A stretch of 22,680 bases of DNA from a virus. The DNA is taken from the IMG/VR virus record IMGVR_UViG_3300030099_000485, positions 3,894-26,573 of that record; one strand, written 5' to 3'. Below the pieces are notes generated by a model that saw only the letters and a list, made by a program, of their open reading frames with translations, made no database searches and was not told the origin of the DNA. The position numbers and the translations under genes were made by a program. The number at the start of each line of letters is the position of its first letter. Positions within the stretch are counted from its first letter, which is position 1. Shown one piece after another: positions 1 to 5,210 of this stretch.

Positions 1-1
1 C

Positions 2-127
2 TGTCACAAGGCATTAAAACCTGTTAGCAGATTGCGCGGTCATAGGACGGCACGCCATGCGTGGATACGTTCCGGCATTGAACAGCGAGACAGAATGGAA
101 GCAAAATTGCGGATGTTTAAACTGTAA
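2..127 (+). CDS. 3' end of a possible gene cut by the window edge
   Basis: The second frame is open from the first base to a TAA at 125-127 and encodes 41 residues rich in Arg, His and Lys, ending in RMEAKLRMFKL. No start is visible, so if real this is the C-terminal tail of a protein that begins left of the window. The family is not recognised. Support is weak: an open frame of this length can occur by chance, but the residue composition looks protein-like and the next gene follows closely on the same strand. The stretch could instead be a non-coding leader for the gene at 148. Confidence 0.35.
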   Translation, partial: CHKALKPVSRLRGHRTARHAWIRSGIEQRDRMEAKLRMFKL

Positions 128-147
128 TAAATGGATGGGGTGACAAA

Positions 148-429
148 ATGAACATTGAAAATCTATCTATTAATAGGCTTGTGCCTTACTATCTGATGAG
201 TAGTTATCTGTATTATGAGGAAGACAAGCAGGTATTGACAGATAATGAGTTTGACGCATTGTGTAAGCGGTTATTGGATAATTGGGATACCATACAGCAT
301 ATACACAAACATCTAATCACTAAAGGTGACTTGACCGCTGGCACTGGCTATGCTATCAAGTATACCAACATGATAATCGGAGCCGCCAATAGGTGGTATG
401 AGTTAGCACAAAGTGAGGTGACAAAATGA
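148..429 (+). CDS. LigA-related protein: stand-alone ligase Ia-like domain
   Basis: 93-residue protein. Residues about 14-45 (YYLMSSYLYYEEDKQ, then LTDNEFDALCKRL) resemble the N-terminal Ia domain of bacterial NAD-dependent DNA ligase, whose usual pattern is a YY pair, an acidic turn, then (I/L)(S/T)DxE(Y/F)DxL. In LigA this helical domain binds the nicotinamide mononucleotide half of NAD. There is no adenylation domain with its KxDG lysine, no OB fold and no BRCT domain, so the protein cannot ligate DNA by itself. It may bind NAD or the host ligase, or merely reuse the fold. It ends in an ATGA overlap with the next gene, so the two are probably translationally coupled. The resemblance is judged by eye from remembered family patterns. 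Confidence 0.72.
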   Translation: MNIENLSINRLVPYYLMSSYLYYEEDKQVLTDNEFDALCKRLLDNWDTIQHIHKHLITKGDLTAGTGYAIKYTNMIIGAANRWYELAQSEVTK

Positions 430-596
430 CATTCGAGGAATTTATGAGAGAGTGTGACGCAATCTGTGAGGCAGAAATTGGCGTCGGTGTACATGACATG
501 CCAGACTTATGTTGGCGTGATTTTCACGAAGATGGTTTATCGCCACAGGATGCGATAGATTGTGCAATGGAAGAATGGGAAATGGATTGGATATGA
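426..596 (+). CDS. Small acidic protein of unknown function
   Basis: 56-residue ORF from ATG 426, overlapping the upstream stop as ATGA and ending in another ATGA overlap with the next gene. The upstream GAGGTG (415-420) is a plausible ribosome binding site. The protein is rich in Asp and Glu and has Cys residues at positions 10, 14, 29 and 46. It contains WRDFHEDGLSPQDAID and ends EEWEMDWI. No catalytic motif is recognised. The acidic composition would suit a nucleic-acid mimic or a protein-protein inhibitor, but that is only conjecture. Tight coupling on both sides makes it likely to be a real gene. Confidence 0.7.
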   Translation: MTFEEFMRECDAICEAEIGVGVHDMPDLCWRDFHEDGLSPQDAIDCAMEEWEMDWI

Positions 597-790
597 CAAT
601 GGACAAGCAATACAAAACTATTTATTTTGAACGCAAAGAAAATTGGGGTGAAGTTAGGTTCTATCCTAAATGCGACAAAACAAAATTTCTTGCGAGTTTG
701 TGTGGGCGCAAGATATTCTACAGGCAAGAAGTGCTTGACATTCGTGACAAGCTAGGCTATGAAGTAGAACTTACTAACACCACATTGTAA
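593..790 (+). CDS. Hypothetical protein, 65 aa
   Basis: ATG 593 is chosen because it overlaps the previous stop as ATGA, the arrangement used throughout this cluster. An upstream in-frame ATG at 560 would give a 36-bp overlap and has no better ribosome binding site. The product is a mixed-charge soluble protein (KTIYFERKENWGEVRFYP, then KFLASLCGRKIFYRQEV). It is probably a small alpha/beta fold. No family is recognised and no membrane segment is present. Confidence 0.68.
   Translation: MTMDKQYKTIYFERKENWGEVRFYPKCDKTKFLASLCGRKIFYRQEVLDIRDKLGYEVELTNTTL
735..763 (+). promoter_or_regulatory. Possible sigma70-type promoter
   Basis: A perfect -35 hexamer TTGACA (735-740), a 17-bp spacer and TATGAA (758-763, four of six matches to TATAAT). 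It lies in the 3' end of the preceding gene and would give a leader of roughly 40 nt before the gene at 812. TTGACA arises easily from Leu-Thr or Asp-Thr codons, so this is only a candidate. Confidence 0.3.
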
Positions 791-811
791 CCAATATAAG
801 GAGACTAAACC

Positions 812-991
812 ATGTTTAAGACTGTATTCACAAAGAACGTAGCAGGTGTAATTCGTAATCCTATCGGTGTAGAAAACCTGCAGTTTCGCCGTACTACTTC
901 ACGTTACAAGCGCAAAGGTACATTCAGTAACAACAAAGGTTATCTGTCAGTGTCACGCAATGCTGACGGTACATTTGCAAAACGTGCGTAA
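812..991 (+). CDS. Small basic protein, 59 aa
   Basis: Starts at ATG 812 with a strong ribosome binding site, AAGGAG at 798-803. The 59-residue product is strongly basic, with RRTTSRYKRKG in the middle and GYLSVSRNADGTFAKRA at the end, and has few acidic residues. The composition suits nucleic-acid binding, but no family is recognised. It has the best ribosome binding site of the left-hand cluster and may be well expressed. A possible promoter at 735-763 precedes it. Its stop (989-991) lies inside the start of the next small gene. Confidence 0.75.
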   Translation: MFKTVFTKNVAGVIRNPIGVENLQFRRTTSRYKRKGTFSNNKGYLSVSRNADGTFAKRA

Positions 992-1154
992 ACTTACCAG
1001 AATAAATCCGGTAGCAAAGGCACTTGCCTTGTCACGACGTAGGGCAAGTGTCGTACCGGATAAGACAAAATACAACAGAAAGCGAGACAAAAGAGATGTC
1101 GAAAAAAATACTTACATATCGGAAGCCAGTAAGAGTCAAGGCGATAGCGACTAA
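984..1154 (+). CDS. Small basic NPVAK-motif protein (DUF7230-like)
   Basis: Read from GTG 984 this gives 56 residues with the order NPVAKALALSRRR, VVPDKTKYNRKRDKRD. A spaced pattern NPVAK ... V.PDK.KY.RK is what I recall for a family of very short basic phage and bacterial proteins (DUF7230). An alternative ATG at 960 would give 64 residues with a longer overlap. The function is unknown; the basic centre suggests RNA or DNA contact. Unusually, a strong two-part stem-loop (1007-1060) is built into the coding sequence. The tail after about residue 40 overlaps a second basic ORF in another frame. Confidence 0.6.
   Translation: MRKLTRINPVAKALALSRRRASVVPDKTKYNRKRDKRDVEKNTYISEASKSQGDSD
1007..1060 (+). 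other. Two-part inverted repeat, probable RNA stem-loop
   Basis: Outer arms TCCGGTA (1007-1013) and TACCGGA (1054-1060) pair perfectly over 7 bp. Inner arms GGCACTTGCC (1019-1028) and GGCAAGTGTC (1043-1052) pair over 10 bp with one G-U. Between them are a 5-nt/1-nt asymmetric internal loop and a 14-nt apical loop. No U-tract follows on the plus strand, so it is not a normal terminator. It lies inside the 984-1154 coding frame. Confidence 0.7.
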
Positions 1155-1230
1155 ACGCAGGAAGCCTGTGGCAGCCATGCGTAAACAACAGCGACAGAAC
1201 AAACAACAGCGACAGAAAATGGGATATTAA
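1096..1230 (+). CDS. Possible very basic 44-aa protein
   Basis: ATG 1096 opens a 44-residue frame that overlaps the 3' end of the preceding gene by 59 bp. Its product is almost wholly basic and polar, beginning MSKKILTYRKPVRVKAI and ending in two KQQRQ units. The ribosome binding site is poor. The overlap and low complexity leave doubt, but the frame alone fills 1155-1230 before the promoter at 1234. It may be a nucleic-acid-binding peptide, or the frame may be a relic. Confidence 0.4.
   Translation: MSKKILTYRKPVRVKAIATKRRKPVAAMRKQQRQNKQQRQKMGY
1183..1218 (+). repeat. 18-bp tandem repeat, two copies
   Basis: AAACAACAGCGACAGAAC (1183-1200) is followed directly by a second copy (1201-1218) that differs only in its last base. 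In the 1096-1230 frame each unit encodes KQQRQ plus one residue. Confidence 0.8.
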
Positions 1231-1233
1231 ATG

Positions 1234-1263
1234 TTGACATCCTCTATACAATAGTTGTATAAC
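1234..1263 (+). promoter_or_regulatory. Sigma70-type promoter with internal palindromic operator
   Basis: TTGACA (1234-1239) matches the -35 consensus fully. After an 18-bp spacer comes TATAAC (1258-1263), five of six for the -10. The site is intergenic, right after a stop, and about 30 bp upstream of the gene at 1293. A perfect inverted repeat, TATACAA (1245-1251) and TTGTATA (1255-1261) with a 3-bp centre, fills the spacer and runs into the -10. That placement is typical of a repressor or activator operator. Confidence 0.62.
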
Positions 1264-1292
1264 ATAATTACAACAACAGAAAAGGTAATAAA

Positions 1293-1514
1293 ATGTTTGT
1301 TTCACCAACACAATTTACGGCAGATGTATTGGCCGCCGACTATGATTTTGTGGCAGACTATGCTGATCTGACTGCTTATCGTGCAAAATACAATGGTTTG
1401 CTCCGCATCATTGATAACGATAGCGGTCACTGCATTCTTGCAATGGGTGGTAATGTTTACACTAACTCAATTGGTCATGCCAAAGAAATTGCTGACCGCA
1501 TGATGGGAGATTAA
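1293..1514 (+). CDS. Hypothetical protein, 73 aa
   Basis: First gene after the palindrome-containing promoter. ATG 1293 follows AAAAGG at 1280-1285. The 73-residue product is soluble and mildly acidic. A region around RIIDNDSGHCILAMGGNVYTNS looks like short beta strands, followed by a C-terminal helix (AKEIADRMMGD). No family is recognised. It and the next four genes are closely spaced and are probably one transcription unit under that promoter. Confidence 0.72.
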   Translation: MFVSPTQFTADVLAADYDFVADYADLTAYRAKYNGLLRIIDNDSGHCILAMGGNVYTNSIGHAKEIADRMMGD

Positions 1515-1515
1515 A

Positions 1516-1713
1516 ATGAGACAACAAGATTTTAGAAACTTAAAACGGTATCCCAATGGGGATATCGTTGACCTATACAACATACATCATTTATTGACAG
1601 ACAAACAGATAGACAAACTGTCAGACGATGATTGGTCTATGGTAAATGAATATCAGGATGAGTTGAGCATCCTGTATCAACAAGCAAAAGAGGAGTTAGC
1701 ACAATGCGATTAA
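1516..1713 (+). CDS. Hypothetical protein, 65 aa
   Basis: Begins one base after the previous stop, with GGGAGA at 1505-1510 as ribosome binding site. It is a polar helical protein with DLYNIHHLLTDKQIDKL followed by an acidic stretch (SDDDWSMVNEYQDEL) and a short amphipathic helix. No family is recognised and no membrane segment or cysteine pair is present. It overlaps the next gene by 10 bp. Confidence 0.7.
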   Translation: MRQQDFRNLKRYPNGDIVDLYNIHHLLTDKQIDKLSDDDWSMVNEYQDELSILYQQAKEELAQCD

Positions 1714-2057
1714 CAATTAACACAAGACACTATGACGCACCAAAAGAACATCTTGTGGAGTCACTTGGATTGCTACCTCATTGGGTGGTAGAGTACAATC
1801 TGCTAAACGCAATGGATTTACCCGGAGGTGAATCTGACATCGTGCAGTACATGACTAAACGCTATGGCTTTGGCGAACTGTATCGTTTCGATGGTGAGAT
1901 TGTAAACGGTGGCGTGTATAAAAGTAACCACGAAGATGATAAAGATTTAGAATATGTCGGTAGGATGGACACGAAAGATGGCACAGTGTACTTCTATCCG
2001 TATGCTATCACTGCCTTGCCTACCAAGGATGGCTACTTTATTACAAGGTTGGACTGA
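1704..2057 (+). CDS. Hypothetical protein, 117 aa
   Basis: ATG 1704 is preceded by GAGG/GAGTTAGC sequence inside the previous gene. The 117-residue product has an N-terminal beta strand (MRLTINTRHY), a helical part (LLPHWVVEYNLLNAMD) and a C-terminal beta-rich part with aromatic residues (GTVYFYPYAITALP, GYFITRLD). It looks like a small alpha/beta domain. No catalytic signature is visible and the family is not recognised. Its stop overlaps the next start as TGATG. Confidence 0.74.
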   Translation: MRLTINTRHYDAPKEHLVESLGLLPHWVVEYNLLNAMDLPGGESDIVQYMTKRYGFGELYRFDGEIVNGGVYKSNHEDDKDLEYVGRMDTKDGTVYFYPYAITALPTKDGYFITRLD

Positions 2058-2203
2058 TGAATAGAGAACTTATGATGCAAGCATTGGAACAATTTATGTT
2101 CGACCATGATTGGCTTGATACAGACGTAGTTGCTTTGTTAGAAGATGAGGACATTCCCTATACTAGAAACGATAAGGAGATCACACATGACACAGACGAT
2201 TGA
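2057..2203 (+). CDS. Small acidic protein, 48 aa
   Basis: ATG 2057 shares a base with the previous TGA. The 48-residue product is acidic: MNRELMMQALEQFMFDHDWL, a run of Asp and Glu, then DTDD at the end. It overlaps the next gene by 17 bp and contains that gene's ribosome binding site. It is probably two helices. No family is recognised. The tight coupling is the main support. Confidence 0.58.
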   Translation: MNRELMMQALEQFMFDHDWLDTDVVALLEDEDIPYTRNDKEITHDTDD

Positions 2204-2717
2204 TCAACACTATGTAAAACGTGGCAGGATATTCTTTGAGGATGGCGAGTGGTGGTACTCGCGGCCAAACCAAAAGATACGCGAGAGGATAGCGGGTCAT
2301 GCCAAGAAAAACACGACAAGGATGTTCGTCAATGGGATGTACATTCCCAAGTCACACCCACTACATAAGCCAGGCCGATACAAAAGTTTGGACGATGCGT
2401 GGTCACACCAGCAGATTAACAGTGTGCCACAGGGTGAGGTCTATGCCATCACCAACAAGGCATGGCCTGATTGGGTGAAGATTGGTTGTGCAACCATTGC
2501 AGAAGATAGGCTCAATGGGTATCAGACATCATCACCGTTTCGTGACTACGAGATTGTTTGCACCTTTGAGACAACCAACAGACGCAAGGCTGAGACTATC
2601 ATGCACCGAACACTGGAGCAGTATGCTAGTGAACGCCGCAACGAATGGTTTAAGATTGACCTTGACAAAGTGAGGGAAATGTTTCATCACTATAACGATG
2701 CAGTAGTAAACAGGTAG
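2187..2717 (+). CDS. T5orf172 / GIY-YIG-like domain protein
   Basis: ATG 2187 has a clear AAGGAG at 2173-2178, which decides against an upstream in-frame ATG at 2145. The product has 176 residues. Residues 83-165 fit the T5orf172/MUG113 type of GIY-YIG-like domain: GEVYAITNKAWPDWVKIG (83-100), the Arg-containing helix EDRLNGYQTSSP (106-117), a Lys-Ala-Glu helix (134-141) and NEWFKI (152-157). These domains are found in DNA-binding or nuclease-like phage proteins. Residues 1-80 carry an unrecognised basic region with MFVNGMYIPKSHPLHKPGRY. A role in cutting host DNA or binding phage DNA is inferred. It sits among early genes rather than in an intron, which argues against simple homing. Confidence 0.83.
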   Translation: MTQTIDQHYVKRGRIFFEDGEWWYSRPNQKIRERIAGHAKKNTTRMFVNGMYIPKSHPLHKPGRYKSLDDAWSHQQINSVPQGEVYAITNKAWPDWVKIGCATIAEDRLNGYQTSSPFRDYEIVCTFETTNRRKAETIMHRTLEQYASERRNEWFKIDLDKVREMFHHYNDAVVNR

Positions 2718-2728
2718 GAGGAAGTGGC

Positions 2729-2923
2729 ATGATTGGATTATTACTTGTTACAGCGTTTGCCATGTTCTCGCATGACAATGCAGAGTTTATTCAGGATGTT
2801 GAGGTCAAGCGTGAGCAAGGATGTACCTTTACCTATGTAGGTAAGCAGTATGCTAGGCAACACGTGCCTCATATTGCTTGGGGTGAGTATGTATTCTACA
2901 GCATGGAGCCGTGTGATGACTAA
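2729..2923 (+). CDS. Small protein with hydrophobic N-terminus
   Basis: ATG 2729 has a very good ribosome binding site (AGGAGG at 2717-2722). The 64-residue product begins MIGLLLVTAFAMF, a short hydrophobic stretch that could be a signal peptide or membrane anchor, though it lacks the usual basic N-terminus. The rest is polar, with Cys residues near positions 32 and 62 and an aromatic WGEYVFYSMEP segment. It may be an inner-membrane or periplasmic protein acting on the host envelope. The family is not recognised. Confidence 0.65.
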   Translation: MIGLLLVTAFAMFSHDNAEFIQDVEVKREQGCTFTYVGKQYARQHVPHIAWGEYVFYSMEPCDD

Positions 2924-3068
2924 CTTAGTCAAACACATCTGTGTGTATTGTAATACTGTGCAGTACATACCAACCAGACTACGCAAGCTAGTACAAAGAA
3001 TGTATTGCTATGTGTGTAAAAAGGAGATTGATAATGCTGACACTATACAAGATAATCATGGACAGTAG
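2916..3068 (+). CDS. Zinc-ribbon mini-protein, 50 aa
   Basis: ATG 2916 lies 8 bp inside the previous gene. The 50-residue product has two CxxC knuckles, CVYC (residues 9-12) and CYVC (residues 31-34), about 18 residues apart and joined by a basic linker (PTRLRKLVQR). This is a classic zinc-ribbon layout. Small phage zinc ribbons often contact RNA polymerase or nucleic acid, but nothing here shows which. It overlaps the next gene by 35 bp and holds that gene's ribosome binding site. Confidence 0.72.
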   Translation: MTNLVKHICVYCNTVQYIPTRLRKLVQRMYCYVCKKEIDNADTIQDNHGQ

Positions 3069-3315
3069 ATACAATCCACTGCGCCACATACCCGATACAA
3101 ACACACGTCACATGGTGATGCAGGTATTGGCATGGATGTGGTGTATTATCTTCAGCATGTGGATGGGTAGCATCGTGGTGTTTGGCATCAGTGCCATAGC
3201 CCATGCCCTGCTGATTGCTGGCATCTTTATCACAGCAGGTGTATTTGAAACAGCCAAGCGTAGGCCGCAGTATTTCGGTGGGCTAGGCAGAGGCAATGGA
3301 GGTGAGCATGAATGA
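3034..3315 (+). CDS. Membrane protein with two predicted helices
   Basis: ATG 3034 has AAGGAG at 3021-3026; an upstream in-frame ATG at 3010 lacks such a site. The 93-residue product has a basic N-terminus and then a long hydrophobic region (MQVLAWMWCIIFSMWMG, SIVVFGISAIAHALLIAGIF) that fits two transmembrane helices. A basic C-terminus follows, with ETAKRRPQYF and a Gly-rich tail. The location would be the inner membrane. No holin or spanin family is recognised, and early placement makes a lysis role less likely than superinfection exclusion or envelope change. That function is inferred only. Confidence 0.7.
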   Translation: MLTLYKIIMDSRYNPLRHIPDTNTRHMVMQVLAWMWCIIFSMWMGSIVVFGISAIAHALLIAGIFITAGVFETAKRRPQYFGGLGRGNGGEHE

Positions 3316-3493
3316 AGTAACGCTTTTACTTGATACAAACAAACCACATAACCCATACATTCGATTTCATATGATACTTGACATGTTAGAGAATGTGCCA
3401 GATGATTATGTCATAGACAAGGCGTGGATTAGACGAGAGTTGCAGGAGATATTTGATATGTTTGTTTCAGTAGCAGAAGAGAAATATCTATGA
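3308..3493 (+). CDS. Hypothetical acidic helical protein, 61 aa
   Basis: ATG 3308 is preferred over 3296 because GGAGG lies at 3298-3302 with correct spacing. The product is acidic and mostly helical, with IRFHMILDMLENVPDDYVID and then AWIRRELQEIFDMFVSVAEE. It is likely a small helix bundle. No family is recognised. It ends in an ATGA overlap with the next gene. Confidence 0.68.
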   Translation: MNEVTLLLDTNKPHNPYIRFHMILDMLENVPDDYVIDKAWIRRELQEIFDMFVSVAEEKYL

Positions 3494-3630
3494 GTAAATA
3501 TTGGCGCAAAGCAAAGCACTACTATCTCACGCATGACGGAATTGAGATGTTTTTGTTCGCATGTATATGGGCCAGCATAGGCTGGATGTTGTATCACTTT
3601 GTAATCGGATTGATAGGGAGGTTTGGATAA
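3490..3630 (+). CDS. Single-span membrane protein, 46 aa
   Basis: ATG 3490 overlaps the previous stop as ATGA. The N-terminal 18 residues are basic and aromatic (MSKYWRKAKHYYLTH). A hydrophobic helix follows (MFLFACIWASIGWMLYHFVIG), then a short GRFG tail. Topology with the basic end in the cytoplasm is expected. No family is recognised. It shares one base with the next start (TAATG), so it is probably coupled both ways. Confidence 0.66.
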   Translation: MSKYWRKAKHYYLTHDGIEMFLFACIWASIGWMLYHFVIGLIGRFG

Positions 3631-3815
3631 TGACTAGAAAAACTTTACAAGACAGACGACTACAACACATGCACCTTAGTGCATTGATGGATGAGATAGA
3701 TTATCTTGACACCATCATTGAACCACAAGACTGTGGTCATCTAATCACCTGTCGTAATGTGTTGGAGACACACCTTGACCAACTTTTAAAAGAAAGGAAT
3801 CAACGTAATGGCTAA
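3630..3815 (+). CDS. Hypothetical helical protein, 61 aa
   Basis: ATG 3630 shares a base with the upstream TAA, and GGGAGG (3616-3621) is the ribosome binding site; an in-frame ATG at 3561 has no such support. The product is helical and charged: RKTLQDRRLQHMHLSALMDEI, then a turn with a CGHLITC pair, then a helix ending KERNQRNG. The CGHLITC segment could bind metal, but no partner cysteines are present. The family is not recognised. Confidence 0.66.
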   Translation: MTRKTLQDRRLQHMHLSALMDEIDYLDTIIEPQDCGHLITCRNVLETHLDQLLKERNQRNG

Positions 3816-4044
3816 GAAAAAAGAGGACTGGGAAATTGCAAGAGAAGAACGCAAGCAGGACATAGCAAAGGCTATCGCAGCCATGCGTCCAGAACAATGG
3901 AAGGCAGTGCAAATGGCAGTTGAAGCATTGCGTGACTTCGATCAAGACTACTTTGAAAACTATGAGATATTCTGCGCACAAGTGCCAAGAGATTTGAAAC
4001 GTGCATTAGAAGAACTTAAACATGAGTTTGATCTCAATGGCTAG
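3808..4044 (+). CDS. Hypothetical charged helical protein, 78 aa
   Basis: Starts at ATG 3808, inside the end of the previous gene, with AGAAAGG (3791-3797) upstream. The first 30 residues are very charged (MAKKKEDWEIAREERKQDI) and likely form a long helix. A second half (MRPEQWKAVQMAVEALRDFD) continues as helix. No cysteine pair, membrane segment or catalytic motif is visible. It could be a DNA- or protein-binding bundle. No family is recognised. Confidence 0.68.
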   Translation: MAKKKEDWEIAREERKQDIAKAIAAMRPEQWKAVQMAVEALRDFDQDYFENYEIFCAQVPRDLKRALEELKHEFDLNG

Positions 4045-4219
4045 AAATATAGAGGAAACTTTAGTTGCTACCACCAAAGAAGATTTGAACGAACAAATCG
4101 AATGGTACTTAGTGCAGTATCACCCCTTGGGATACGACACACGGGTAGCTAAGACAACATACAATCCTGACACCGACAAGTATACTGCTGTTATGTCTCG
4201 TTGGGATTCTTGCGATTAG
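4037..4219 (+). CDS. Hypothetical protein, 60 aa
   Basis: ATG 4037 overlaps the previous stop by 8 bp. An in-frame ATG at 4022 is equally weak in ribosome binding site, so the start is uncertain by five codons. The product has the pattern EDLNEQIEWYLVQYHPLGYDT, then beta strands with VAKTTYNPDTDKYTAVMSRWD. The short helix plus sheet recalls small DUF1737-type proteins, but the resemblance is too weak to name it. Confidence 0.62.
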   Translation: MARNIEETLVATTKEDLNEQIEWYLVQYHPLGYDTRVAKTTYNPDTDKYTAVMSRWDSCD

Positions 4220-4230
4220 GAGAAAAATAC

Positions 4231-4287
4231 ATGGACATTATTATTGCTGTAATTGGAATGATAATCTTGGTGGCATTTACGCTATGA
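4231..4287 (+). CDS. 18-aa hydrophobic leader peptide upstream of integrase
   Basis: TTAGGAG at 4216-4222 is a strong ribosome binding site for ATG 4231. The frame encodes 18 residues, MDIIIAVIGMIILVAFTL, and its TGA (4285-4287) overlaps the integrase ATG as ATGA. Every residue after the first two is hydrophobic, so the product would be a bare membrane helix. The layout suits translational coupling, in which ribosomes ending the leader restart on the integrase gene, which has no ribosome binding site of its own. Confidence 0.6.
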   Translation: MDIIIAVIGMIILVAFTL

Positions 4288-5210
4288 TTACTTTAAAACA
4301 AATGGTAGATGATTACTATTCTTCCTATGAATACAATGACTTGCGGGACGAAACTAAATCTGATTATAAGTATTTAATCGGTCAAGTTTTGGACACTAGG
4401 GTGGAGGGACAGTACCTCCGACAAGTAGATGTCAAAAAACTGACTACCAAAATATGCAAACTTGCGTATAACTTATGGTGTAATAGAGGCATACATTTTG
4501 CCAACAAGACAATGGCAATAGCTAGAGTTCTGTACAACCATGGTTTACGCATGGAGATAGTGGGCAACAACCCATTCAACGCTGTACGTAGGCGCAAGCC
4601 ACAAGTTCGTTCTACCCTGTGGTCAAAAGATGATGTAGTCAAGCTACTAGATTTTGCTTACAGTGAGTTTGAAACACGCAACCTTGGGTTGATCGCACAG
4701 ATGGCGTACGAATGGTGTCAGCGTGTGGGTGATATGCGCCTACTCAAATGGAATAATGTAGACTTTGAACACAAGCGTGTGCATATTTTGCAGTCAAAGC
4801 GTAGGGCAGAGGTGTATCTGCCTGTGTCTGATGAACTGCTGGAGATGCTTGAACAACAACGTGAAGACTTTGGGTTCCAAGATTATATTGCTCCACGTCC
4901 ATACGCCATAGGTGGTAAGTATGAACCTTATACTAAGTACAAGATGTCGAAGCATGGACGCACATTGATTCGCAATGCAGGTTTACCTGACACGCTACGT
5001 CTGTCTGATTTGAGGCGCACTGGCACTACAGAAATGGTGCAAGCTGGTGTTGGAATAGGACAAATTATGTCGGTTACAGGACATGCTAACCCACAATCAG
5101 TCAAGCCATACATAAAGAATACATACGATGCTGCAAATTATGCCTTGACAAAACGAACATCGCATGGTACAAGCACATTAGATGCCGAACAAGAAAAGGA
5201 TTATATCTAA
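4284..5210 (+). CDS. int: Tyrosine recombinase / integrase
   Basis: 308 residues, typical for a phage integrase. Residues 1-105 contain a SAM-like core-binding domain; the catalytic domain follows. Visible active-site residues are Arg147 (CQRVGDMRLLKW), a beta-hairpin Lys172 (SKRRAEVYLP), Arg244 (SDLRRTGTTEM), His267 (TGHAN) and the likely nucleophile Tyr276 (KPYIKN; Tyr281 is a second option). The position usually held by His in the HxxR box is Ser241. This enzyme would catalyse site-specific insertion or excision of phage DNA. No attachment site could be identified here. It is translated from an ATGA overlap with a leader ORF and shares one base with the primase gene, so it is in the same operon as replication genes. 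HMO-2011-type phages are known to carry an integrase even though isolates behave as lytic. Confidence 0.93.
   Translation: MITLKQMVDDYYSSYEYNDLRDETKSDYKYLIGQVLDTRVEGQYLRQVDVKKLTTKICKLAYNLWCNRGIHFANKTMAIARVLYNHGLRMEIVGNNPFNAVRRRKPQVRSTLWSKDDVVKLLDFAYSEFETRNLGLIAQMAYEWCQRVGDMRLLKWNNVDFEHKRVHILQSKRRAEVYLPVSDELLEMLEQQREDFGFQDYIAPRPYAIGGKYEPYTKYKMSKHGRTLIRNAGLPDTLRLSDLRRTGTTEMVQAGVGIGQIMSVTGHANPQSVKPYIKNTYDAANYALTKRTSHGTSTLDAEQEKDYI

Noticed and set aside
1-147. Possible tRNA or attachment site at the left edge
   Set aside because: No cloverleaf, T-arm consensus or matching repeat near the integrase gene could be found by eye.
131-151. Six-codon mini-ORF ahead of the gene at 148
   Set aside because: Too short to support as a gene; its sequence is explained by the repeated GTGACAAAATGA start-region motif.
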